Assembly (NCBI GenBank): GCA_023395735.1
Contig: JAEWYI010000016.1
Span: forward strand, 1 to 11,951
Direction of reading: 5' to 3'
Length of the DNA: 11,951 nt
Source of the DNA: Cyanobacteria bacterium OH_SFB_17
GTDB lineage: Bacteria; Cyanobacteriota; Vampirovibrionia; Gastranaerophilales; Gastranaerophilaceae
Shown one piece after another: positions 1-6,466 of this stretch. Under the pieces are notes generated by a model. It saw only the letters and a program-made list of their open reading frames with translations, was not told the DNA's origin and ran no database searches. Positions within the stretch are counted from its first letter, which is position 1. Each line of letters starts with the position of its first letter. Made by a program: the position numbers and the translations under genes.

Positions 1-678
1 ACAATAAACGTCCATCCTGCTCTTTTGCCTAAGTATCGAGGACCAAATCCTTATCTTCAGGCAATCAAACATCTTGAAAAAAAATCAGGAGTGACATTCC
101 ACTTGATGGATGAAAACTTTGACACTGGTGCAATTTTGCATCAAAAAGAAGTGCCAATATCAGAAAACGATACTGGAAAAGAATTAAGAGAAAAAATTGT
201 CCTATCTGCAAGAGAAGGTGTTTTTGAACTTTTAAAAAAGCTAGATAACGAAATAATTTTGCCCGTAAAGCAAAACGAAAAATATGCAAGCTATTTTTCT
301 CAAATCACAGAAGATGAAGTTATGCTTGATTTTTCCAAATCTGCTGAGGAAGTTTCTGCTCACATAAGGTCTTTTTACCCTTGGTTTAAATGTTATTTTG
401 GCTATAATAACCATTTTTTCATTCCAAATCCATATAAATTGAAAATTTTAACCCCATTTAACTTCACACATCAAGGAGAAGGTGAAATTTGTGCAAATAT
501 ACATAAGCACAAAACAGGGGAAATAATAGAAAAATCAGAAAAAGAAAAAACAATTACCGTCGCCTGTGGCGACGGGAAACTTTTGCAGATGAAAGGCGTA
601 AATCTCTATGGGCCGCTTAAGTTTCTGACAAAATTTTATATTAAATTTAGAGTAAAGCAAAACAAAGCTGTATCTTAA
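1..678 (+). CDS. fmt: Methionyl-tRNA formyltransferase-like protein, 3' part (5' end outside window)
   Basis: This is the C-terminal ~225 residues of a formyltransferase of the Fmt family, which formylates initiator Met-tRNA using 10-formyl-tetrahydrofolate. The frame is open to base 1, so about the first third, with the start of the folate-binding domain, lies outside the window. The visible part begins TINVHPALLPKYRG. Its Asn3 and His5, and Asp41 in the MDENFDTG stretch, match the spacing of the Fmt catalytic Asn, His and Asp. A linker (FSKSAEEVSAHIRSFYPWF) and a C-terminal domain with VACGDGKLLQMKGVNLYG follow, as in Fmt. After the HPALLPKYRG motif it reads PNPYLQAI where most Fmt proteins have AAPIQRAI, and the C-terminus lacks the usual Fmt ending. 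A paralogous formyltransferase acting on another amino substrate therefore cannot be excluded. A hairpin terminator follows the TAA stop closely. Confidence 0.78.
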   Translation, partial: TINVHPALLPKYRGPNPYLQAIKHLEKKSGVTFHLMDENFDTGAILHQKEVPISENDTGKELREKIVLSAREGVFELLKKLDNEIILPVKQNEKYASYFSQITEDEVMLDFSKSAEEVSAHIRSFYPWFKCYFGYNNHFFIPNPYKLKILTPFNFTHQGEGEICANIHKHKTGEIIEKSEKEKTITVACGDGKLLQMKGVNLYGPLKFLTKFYIKFRVKQNKAVS

Positions 679-680
679 TA

Positions 681-720
681 AAAAAAAATCGGCGCTTTTT
701 TAAATTGCACCGATTTTTTT
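681..720. terminator. Bidirectional rho-independent terminator
   Basis: The inverted repeat pairs AAAAAAATCGGCGC (ending 695) with GCACCGATTTTTTT (707-720) around an 11-base loop. An A-tract lies on the left and a T-tract on the right, so either strand gives a hairpin followed by U residues. One pair is a mismatch on the plus strand but a G-U wobble on the minus strand. It sits 2 bp after the formyltransferase stop and 13 bp before the stop of the convergent permease gene, so it can serve both transcripts. Confidence 0.85.
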
Positions 721-733
721 ATTATAAGAAATT

Positions 734-2317
734 TTAGCCTTGCAACTCTGCTTTTTTCTCTTCTGCGAGTTTTGCAAACTTTTCTTTTTTAGCTTCCAGT
801 TCTCTTTGTTTTCTATAGCTATATGTTGCATATATAATTAATCCTGCGATTACCCAAGCTATGAAGTACAAAGTGGAAGTTTTTAATTTTATAAACGAAT
901 AAATAGTCAATCCGCTACAAGTTAAAATTCCCAACATTGGAAACAAAGGTGAAAACGGAACTTTGAACGGTCTATGTCTGTCCGGATCTGTTTTTCTCAA
1001 AACTAAAATAGCCGCGCATACTATTATGAAGGAAACAAGAGTTCCGAATATGCACATTGCAGCAGATATATTCAAGTCCATAATCAAAGAACCCAAGATT
1101 ACAATAACACCTGCAATCCAAGTTAAAACCTTAGGTGTTTTGTGTTTTCTGTCAATTATTCTCCAGCTTTTTGGAATAAAACCGTCTCTGCTCATTGCAT
1201 AAAGTATTCTTGTAGTACCAAGCTGGTAAACAAGTAACACGGAAGTTAGTCCTGCAAGCGCCCCGACTGAAATAAAACCAGCAAGTCTATCTTGTCCAAT
1301 AACTCTCATCGCGTGCGCAATTGGCGCCTGAAAATCAATTTGATTGTATGGCATAATACCTGTAAGAACCAATGCTGTAATTACATATAAAATTGTGCAA
1401 ATTAAAAGTGTCCCCAAAATTCCTATAGGCAAATCTTTTTGCGGATTTTTTGTTTCTTCTGCCGTAGTTGAAATAGCATCAAATCCAATGTATGCAAAGA
1501 AAATCAAAAACGCTCCCATAAAGACGCCTTCCCAACCGTTTGGAGCAAAAGGCACCCAGTTAGAAGGTTTTATATAGAAACATCCTGCAATTATGAATGC
1601 TGCAATAATTAACATATTCAATCCGACCATAATTCCCGCAAGTTTCGTTGATTCCTTAACCCCCTTTGCAAGTATATATGTAATCAAAAGAACAATAATA
1701 ATCGCCGGAATATTTATACAAACAGGAATTCCAAAAATATGCGGAATTACCAAGTTCGGATCAAGGTGTTCTTTTTGACAAATTGTATAAGCCGAACGAA
1801 AATCATTTATTAACCATATCGGTGGATTAACAATCCAGCTAGGCAAAATATGAGAAAATCCTTTTAGAAATTGGAACAAATATCCTGTCCAAGCGCTTGC
1901 AACGGTAATATTACCGATAGCGTATTCAAGCATCAAAATCCAACCGACCATCCAAGCCATAAATTCACCCATAGTAGCAAAAGTGTATGTATACGCACTC
2001 CCTGCAACTGGAATCATAGAGGCAAATTCGGAATAACAAAGCGCCGCAAAAACACTTGCTAAAGCCGCCAACACCATTGACACAACCAATGCAGGTCCTG
2101 CCCCAACGTTTTCCGGTCCACCTGCCGCTGCTGTTCCCACAATAGTAAAAATACCCGTCCCTACTACTGCCCCGATGCCTAATATAATCAAATCAAAAGC
2201 TGTAAGGCTTTTTTCTAGTTCCGATTTTTGTCCGTCTGAAATAAGGTCATCCGGATTTTTGACCTTCAAAAGGTTTTTCGCTAGTGCCTTAAACTTGGTT
2301 AATAACTGGTTGTTCAT
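734..2317 (-). CDS. APC-superfamily amino acid permease (cationic amino acid transporter/YfnA type), second of a tandem pair
   Basis: This 527-residue inner-membrane permease belongs to the APC superfamily, close to the CAT/YfnA group that imports amino acids with protons. A short cytoplasmic N-terminus leads to FDLIILGIGAVVGTGIF; residues 47-57 (GIGAVVGTGIF) form the unwound TM1 substrate-binding motif. Later come YSEFASMIPVAGSAY and the TM6 region FFAYIGFDAISTTAEE followed by KNPQKDLPIG, all family hallmarks. About 12 hydrophobic spans are visible, and the tail is charged (KKEKFAKLAEEKKAELQG). A loop of about 45 residues after the third or fourth span makes it longer than Bacillus YfnA. The ATG has AGGA upstream and lies inside the end of the preceding paralogue (29-bp overlap), so the two are probably translationally coupled in a glyQ-led operon. 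The substrate cannot be read from the sequence. Confidence 0.9.
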   Translation of the reverse strand: MNNQLLTKFKALAKNLLKVKNPDDLISDGQKSELEKSLTAFDLIILGIGAVVGTGIFTIVGTAAAGGPENVGAGPALVVSMVLAALASVFAALCYSEFASMIPVAGSAYTYTFATMGEFMAWMVGWILMLEYAIGNITVASAWTGYLFQFLKGFSHILPSWIVNPPIWLINDFRSAYTICQKEHLDPNLVIPHIFGIPVCINIPAIIIVLLITYILAKGVKESTKLAGIMVGLNMLIIAAFIIAGCFYIKPSNWVPFAPNGWEGVFMGAFLIFFAYIGFDAISTTAEETKNPQKDLPIGILGTLLICTILYVITALVLTGIMPYNQIDFQAPIAHAMRVIGQDRLAGFISVGALAGLTSVLLVYQLGTTRILYAMSRDGFIPKSWRIIDRKHKTPKVLTWIAGVIVILGSLIMDLNISAAMCIFGTLVSFIIVCAAILVLRKTDPDRHRPFKVPFSPLFPMLGILTCSGLTIYSFIKLKTSTLYFIAWVIAGLIIYATYSYRKQRELEAKKEKFAKLAEEKKAELQG

Positions 2318-3908
2318 TTTTTCCTATTTCTTTTTCATTCTCTAAATTGTTAGCCTGAGCTATTTCTACTTTTCTATTTTTCTTATACCCATAATGGAAA
2401 TATATCAATGCTCCAAGGCCTACCCAAACTGGGAAAAGCAAAGCAGATGTTGTTAAAAACTGCATTGAGTAAATCATCAATCCACCGCAACATAGAATTC
2501 CCAAGATTGGGAAGTATGGTGAAAGTGGAACTTTAAACGGTCTGTGTCTGTCTGGGTCAGTTTTTCTTAATATCAAAACTGCAACACATACTATTATAAA
2601 AGATGTAAATGTTCCAAAGTTACAAAGCTCTGCCGCAACATTCAAATCCAAAGTCAATGTTCCGATTATACAAACAATTCCGACAGTCCAAGTCAAAATA
2701 TGCGGAGTATGGAATTTCGGATGAAGTTTTTGCAACCTTTTTGGAAGAAAATTATCTCTGCTCATCGCATACAAAATTCTTGTTGCAGCAAGCTGTAAAA
2801 CTAATAAAACTGATGTAAGCCCTGCTAAAGAACCTATTGTGATAAGCCCAGCAGCCCAGTTTTGACCTGCTATACCCATTACATAAGCCATTGGAGCTTT
2901 TAAAAATCCTTGAGGAATTGCAACGCCGCTTGTAGGTTGCATACCGGTTAAAACAAGTGCAACTAAAGCATATATTATTGTTGTTATAAGAAGCGAGCCT
3001 ATAATTCCAATCGGCAAATCTTTTTGTGGATTTTTACATTCCTCTGCAGTTGTAGCAAGAGCATCAAAACCGATATAAGCAAAAAAGATTATGAATGCGC
3101 CCATAAATACACCCTCAATGCCGTTTGGCGCAAAAGGCGCCCAGTTTTCAGGTTTAATATAAAACGCTCCTACTAAAACAAATAATGCAATTACAGAAAG
3201 CTTAACGCCAACCATAATTCCAGCCATTTTTGTAGAATCTTTAGTCCCTTTTATTAAAATCATTGTAATTGCAAGCACTACAAGAATTGCAGGTAAATTT
3301 ATCGCAAACTGAATTCCGTGGAAAGACGGAATAATGCTTGCAGGATCCAACCCTTGGTCTGCTAGAATTTTTGTAGCTGTTCTTGCATCGTTAACCAACC
3401 ATACAGGAGGTTCTGTAATCCAAGTCGGAAGAAAATGCCCAAATCCTCTTACAAATTGCATAAAATAATTTGACCAAGCAACCGCAACGGCAATGTAGCC
3501 GATAGCATATTCAAGCATCAAAATCCAGCCAACCATCCAAGCTGCAAATTCACCCAATGTTGCGAACGTATAAATATAAGCTCCTCCAGCAACAGGAATC
3601 ATTGAAGCAAATTCTGAATAACATAAAGCAGAAAAAATACAAGCAAAAGCCGCCACAAACATTGATGCAATCAATGCAGGACCTGCACCCATACTTTCAG
3701 GGCCACCTGCTGCAGCAATACCGACAACAGCAAAAATTCCGGAACCGATAATCGCACCTATTCCCAGGATTATTAAATCCCATAAACCCAAGGTTTTTTC
3801 TAAACCTTCTGAGTTTGCTTCTTGCAACATATCGTCAGGATTTTTTCTTTTGATTAAATTTTTCAAAAATTGTTTTGAAAGTGTTGGTCTATACGCTTTG
3901 TGCTTCAT
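2289..3908 (-). CDS. APC-superfamily amino acid permease (cationic amino acid transporter/YfnA type), first of a tandem pair
   Basis: This 539-residue membrane permease is a clear paralogue of its downstream neighbour. Over the 43-residue stretch beginning LCYSEFASMIPVAG the two differ at only four positions. The TM1 motif is GIGAIIGSGIF (residues 49-59), where the partner has GTGIF. The TM6 FFAYIGFDALATTAEE region and KNPQKDLPIG are intact, and about 12 membrane spans are visible. The C-terminal tail is hydrophilic and Asn/Glu-rich, unlike the Lys/Glu tail of the paralogue. The start codon is 3 bp after the glyQ stop and has no good Shine-Dalgarno, so translation probably depends on ribosomes finishing glyQ. 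The substrate is unknown. Placement behind glycyl-tRNA synthetase suggests, but does not show, uptake of glycine or a related small amino acid. Confidence 0.9.
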   Translation of the reverse strand: MKHKAYRPTLSKQFLKNLIKRKNPDDMLQEANSEGLEKTLGLWDLIILGIGAIIGSGIFAVVGIAAAGGPESMGAGPALIASMFVAAFACIFSALCYSEFASMIPVAGGAYIYTFATLGEFAAWMVGWILMLEYAIGYIAVAVAWSNYFMQFVRGFGHFLPTWITEPPVWLVNDARTATKILADQGLDPASIIPSFHGIQFAINLPAILVVLAITMILIKGTKDSTKMAGIMVGVKLSVIALFVLVGAFYIKPENWAPFAPNGIEGVFMGAFIIFFAYIGFDALATTAEECKNPQKDLPIGIIGSLLITTIIYALVALVLTGMQPTSGVAIPQGFLKAPMAYVMGIAGQNWAAGLITIGSLAGLTSVLLVLQLAATRILYAMSRDNFLPKRLQKLHPKFHTPHILTWTVGIVCIIGTLTLDLNVAAELCNFGTFTSFIIVCVAVLILRKTDPDRHRPFKVPLSPYFPILGILCCGGLMIYSMQFLTTSALLFPVWVGLGALIYFHYGYKKNRKVEIAQANNLENEKEIGKNEQPVINQV

Positions 3909-3911
3909 TTG

Positions 3912-4808
3912 CTATTTTTCAGCTTTCTCTAACTTGCAAAGAGGGAACCCTAAAGACTCTCTCTGTTCTACATACAATTTCGCAACTGCTGCGGCCATTG
4001 TTCTTACTCTATTTATAAAATTAATTCTTTCGTCCTTGCTTATAACGCCTCTTGCATCCAAAAGATTGAATGTATGTGAGCATTTCAAAACGTAGTCATA
4101 AGCAGGCAAAACCAATTGTGCGCTAACACAATTATCGACTTCAGATTGATATAAGTCAAACATTTTGAATAAAGATTCAGCAGATGAAACTTCAAAGTTG
4201 TATTTAGACTGTTCAATCTCGTTTTGAAGATAAATTTCACCGTATTTTAATTCTTTATTCCACATTACATCATAAACCGAATTAACGTTTTGCAAGTACA
4301 TTGCGATTCTCTCAAGTCCATAAGTCAATTCAAGTGCAACCGGTCTAATTTCAAGCCCGCCGACCTGTTGAAAATAAGTGAATTGAGTAATTTCCATTCC
4401 ATCAAGCCAAACTTCCCAGCCGACACCTGCAGCGCCCAAAGTCGGAGATTCCCAGTTGTCTTCTACAAATCTTACGTCGTGCTTTGAAAGATCAATTCCC
4501 ATAGCCTCTAAACTTTTTAGATAAAGCTCTTGAGCATCTTTAGGTGACGGTTTTAATATTACTTGGTATTGAAAATAATGTCCCAATCTGTTTGGATTTT
4601 CACCGTATCTTGCATCAGTAGGTCTTCTGCAAGGTTCTACCATAGCAGTATTCCAAGGCTCAGGACCCAATGAACGCAAAAAAGTTGCGGGATTCATTGT
4701 TGATGCACCTTTTTCTATATCGTAAGGCTGTTGAATTATACAACCGTAATCTGACCAAAATTTGGACAAGTTTAGTATAAGCTCTTGAAACGTTAATATC
4801 TCTGCCAT
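3912..4808 (-). CDS. glyQ: Glycyl-tRNA synthetase alpha subunit
   Basis: This is the 298-residue alpha subunit of the bacterial (alpha-beta)2 glycyl-tRNA synthetase, a class II enzyme that forms glycyl-adenylate and charges tRNA-Gly. Its length is normal for the family. The near-invariant stretch VEPCRRPTDARYGENPNR (residues 57-74) carries the motif-2 arginines, followed by GHYFQYQVILKPSP. VEDNWESPTLGAAGVGWEVW (115-134) and motif 3, ALELTYGLERIAMY (158-171), complete the active site. The ATG has AGGA nine bases upstream. The catalytic partner glyS is not adjacent; in many bacteria the two are neighbours, whereas cyanobacteria keep them apart. Here glyQ instead heads an operon with two amino acid permeases. 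The leader is only about 50 nt, too short for a T-box riboswitch. Confidence 0.97.
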   Translation of the reverse strand: MAEILTFQELILNLSKFWSDYGCIIQQPYDIEKGASTMNPATFLRSLGPEPWNTAMVEPCRRPTDARYGENPNRLGHYFQYQVILKPSPKDAQELYLKSLEAMGIDLSKHDVRFVEDNWESPTLGAAGVGWEVWLDGMEITQFTYFQQVGGLEIRPVALELTYGLERIAMYLQNVNSVYDVMWNKELKYGEIYLQNEIEQSKYNFEVSSAESLFKMFDLYQSEVDNCVSAQLVLPAYDYVLKCSHTFNLLDARGVISKDERINFINRVRTMAAAVAKLYVEQRESLGFPLCKLEKAEK

Positions 4809-4862
4809 TTAATAATATCCTAACTAGCGTACTTCCTACACTCATTTATAAGCTGCTGATAT

Positions 4863-4891
4863 ATTATAATAGTAACAAAAGAAAATTGCAA
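4863..4891 (-). promoter_or_regulatory. Predicted sigma-70-type promoter of the glyQ-permease operon
   Basis: Reading the minus strand, TTGCAA (4891-4886) and TATAAT (4868-4863) are separated by exactly 17 bp. Transcription would start near 4856, giving a leader of about 48 nt before the glyQ ATG. The -10 box is perfect and the -35 box is a 4/6 match. Confidence 0.7.
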
Positions 4892-4930
4892 TAAAATAGG
4901 CTAGAAATATTAACTTATTTGAAATTCTTT

Positions 4931-4939
4931 TGATATAAT
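4931..4939 (+). promoter_or_regulatory. Predicted extended -10 promoter of the small kinase gene
   Basis: TGATATAAT is a perfect extended -10 element (TGnTATAAT) with no clear -35 box at the usual distance. Transcription would start near 4946. A strong Shine-Dalgarno (AGGAG, 4958-4962) then lies seven bases before the ATG. An alternative reading is TTGAAA (4919-4924), 18 bp, TATTAT (4943-4948). Confidence 0.55.
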
Positions 4940-4969
4940 TAGTATTATTATAAAAACAGGAGATAAAAA

Positions 4970-5485
4970 ATGGCAGAAAAAATTATAATTTTTTCAGGCA
5001 AACAATATTCGGGAAAAGATACGGTCGCAAAGATTTTGCTTGAAAACCTGCCTAAATATAAAAGATGCGCAATGGGCGATATTATAAAATTGGAATACGG
5101 TAAGTCAAAAAATTTAACTTATGAAGAAATTGAAAAGAATAAACCCTTGTACAGGCAGGATTTAATAAATCTTGGAAACTGGGGAAGAGCGCAGGATGCT
5201 GATTATTGGCTTAAAAAAATAATTTCTCAAGAAGGAAAAATAATCGTAACCGACGTACGTGTTCCACATGAATATGAAGTTTTCAAAGCCGCAGGTGCAA
5301 TTTCAATAAGGGTTGAAGCATCAAGAGAAACCCGCTCCAAAAGAGGCGAACTCATCGGAGAAGATGACATAACAGAAGTTGGGCTTGATGATATCAATGA
5401 CTGGGATTTTGTGATTGAAAATAATTCAGACTACGAAACTCTCAAACAAAAGACCCTCGATTTGATGAAAAAAATAGAGATTTAG
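4970..5485 (+). CDS. P-loop kinase resembling animal-type phosphomevalonate kinase / dNMP kinase
   Basis: This 171-residue cytoplasmic P-loop kinase has an excellent Shine-Dalgarno and its own promoter. The nucleotide-binding loop is GKQYSGKD (residues 10-17). A middle helix region (YRQDLINLGNWGRAQDADYW), the strand IIVTDVRVPHE (91-101), a lid-like ASRETRSKRG (117-126) and the end EDDITEVGLD...DWDFVIEN (131-151) follow in the same order as in human phosphomevalonate kinase (from memory: FSGKRKSGKD, SDTRR, SRQQRG, GLDNFGDFDWVIEN). The fold group also holds phage deoxynucleoside monophosphate kinases, which share the GKDTVA and DVRxPxE signatures. Two arginines of the human enzyme are changed (GKR to GKQ; DTRR to DVRV), and no mevalonate gene is nearby. 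It is therefore safest to call it a small-molecule or nucleoside-monophosphate kinase of unknown substrate. It converges on the pilin gene with a 49-bp gap. Confidence 0.75.
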   Translation: MAEKIIIFSGKQYSGKDTVAKILLENLPKYKRCAMGDIIKLEYGKSKNLTYEEIEKNKPLYRQDLINLGNWGRAQDADYWLKKIISQEGKIIVTDVRVPHEYEVFKAAGAISIRVEASRETRSKRGELIGEDDITEVGLDDINDWDFVIENNSDYETLKQKTLDLMKKIEI

Positions 5486-5525
5486 AAGTTCAGAGGCTTG
5501 GCAGCTTGGAAGCTCAGAAGTTTAT
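5486..5525. repeat. Degenerate 8-bp tandem repeat, five units
   Basis: Starting directly after the kinase stop codon, the sequence reads AAGTTCAG, AGGCTTGG, CAGCTTGG, AAGCTCAG, AAGTTTAT. This fits an 8-bp period with consensus (A/C)(A/G)G(T/C)T(T/C)(A/G)G, the last unit being partial. Units 3-4 also contain the inverted repeat AGCTT-GG-AAGCT. It fills most of the 49-bp gap between two convergent genes, where no ordinary terminator is visible. Confidence 0.5.
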
Positions 5526-5534
5526 CAACCCTTT

Positions 5535-6308
5535 TTAAGGTTTAAAGCCTGAAACAACAGTACTCAAGTATTTAAAATCAGGAAGTTTTTGGTGCATAAC
5601 CACATACATCGTCGGATTAGCACCATTTCCCACCGTCGGGTTTACATTATCTGTTTCACAAGCTGTTGTAAAGTGATGCCAGTCACATAAACCTTTTGAA
5701 TTAGTTCCATCAATTAGACCGTAAAAAGTTCCGTAAATTATATCTTTTTTATAAGAGCGTGCTCCTACTAAAAACTGAAAAACGTCTTTACCAACTCTAT
5801 TTGGAGGCTTCTTTCCATTTACATCTACATAAAATCCTATTAAAGTAACTGAGGCATCTATAGAAAAAGTTGTTCCATCTTGCAATAAGAAAACTCCATC
5901 TCCATTTCCAATATTAGATACAGCCCCAAAATTACCTGTATATTTATCACCATAATAATCATAAGTCGCAGGCGGAAGCCAATCTTTTGTGTTTGTTTTC
6001 CCCATAGCACTATCCACCACTTTAAAATACTTTCCTATTGTCTTTAAAAAAGTATTTGGATCACCATCTGCATAGCCTTCAAAAGATAAACAAGTTCCAA
6101 AATCAGAGTTACATCCGACTTCAGTTTTCCACATGGTTATGGCAGATTGAAGAGTAGAATTAAATTTCATAAGTCCTGTTACAATCTCTCTTTCTTGTGA
6201 ATTTTGGACAATTGTCGGAATAGTAAGAGATGCTACAACGCCAATTATACCCAAAGTAATCAAGACTTCTGCTAGTGTAAATGCGAGTTTTAAAAATGTT
6301 TTTTGCAA
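5535..6308 (-). CDS. Type IV pilin-like / pseudopilin precursor
   Basis: This is a secreted or surface protein made as a prepilin. It has a short basic leader (MQKTFLKLA) followed by FTLAEVLITLGIIGVVASLTIPTI, the class III signal hydrophobic helix with Phe at +1 and Glu at +5 of the processed form. The residue before the cleavage site is Ala rather than the usual Gly. The remaining ~220 residues form a globular domain with several cysteines (CNSDFGTC, GLCDWHHFTTAC) and the late motif DVNGKKPPNRVGKD. An in-frame stop precedes a TTG at 6320. The TTG at 6308 was chosen because GGAG lies six bases before it (257 residues); starting at 6320 would add four residues (261). No pilus assembly genes are nearby, so whether it forms a pilus, a pseudopilus or a minor component is unknown. 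Confidence 0.85.
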   Translation of the reverse strand: MQKTFLKLAFTLAEVLITLGIIGVVASLTIPTIVQNSQEREIVTGLMKFNSTLQSAITMWKTEVGCNSDFGTCLSFEGYADGDPNTFLKTIGKYFKVVDSAMGKTNTKDWLPPATYDYYGDKYTGNFGAVSNIGNGDGVFLLQDGTTFSIDASVTLIGFYVDVNGKKPPNRVGKDVFQFLVGARSYKKDIIYGTFYGLIDGTNSKGLCDWHHFTTACETDNVNPTVGNGANPTMYVVMHQKLPDFKYLSTVVSGFKP

Positions 6309-6355
6309 ACTAAGCTCCAATTAAAAATGTAAGTAAAATGTTATCTTTTTAGCCA

Positions 6356-6384
6356 ATTATAAGTATTTTCTCATAATATGTCAA
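6356..6384 (-). promoter_or_regulatory. Perfect-consensus sigma-70-type promoter of the pilin-like gene
   Basis: On the minus strand TTGACA (6384-6379), 17 bp, then TATAAT (6361-6356): both boxes match consensus fully at optimal spacing. Transcription would start near 6349 and give a leader of about 40 nt. This predicts strong constitutive expression unless it is repressed. Confidence 0.88.
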
Positions 6385-6431
6385 CTAACGCAATATTTTT
6401 AATCTTTTGTTGCTTAGTTTTGTCTGTTTTC

Positions 6432-6460
6432 TGGCAAGTTGTGTTTTTTTGTTGTAAGAT
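6432..6460 (+). promoter_or_regulatory. dnaA: Weak candidate promoter immediately before dnaA
   Basis: TGGCAA (6432-6437), 17 bp, then TAAGAT (6455-6460). Only six T residues separate the -10 from the dnaA ATG, so a transcript from here would begin at or next to the start codon (leaderless or nearly so). No Shine-Dalgarno is visible, which fits. Match quality is modest, and the real promoter may lie elsewhere in this T-rich stretch. Confidence 0.3.
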
Positions 6461-6466
6461 TTTTTT

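Noticed and set aside
4660..4845. Minus-strand frame starting upstream of glyQ
   Set aside because: It is out of frame with glyQ and overlaps its well-conserved N-terminal coding sequence; it is only a shadow.
4809..4862. T-box riboswitch in the glyQ leader
   Set aside because: The predicted leader is about 50 nt, far shorter than a T-box, and no specifier stem or antiterminator pairing was visible.
6321..6466. Replication origin next to dnaA
   Set aside because: The region is AT-rich, but I found no TTATCCACA-like boxes in it or in the gap after dnaA. An origin needs GC-skew or box-cluster evidence that is not available here.
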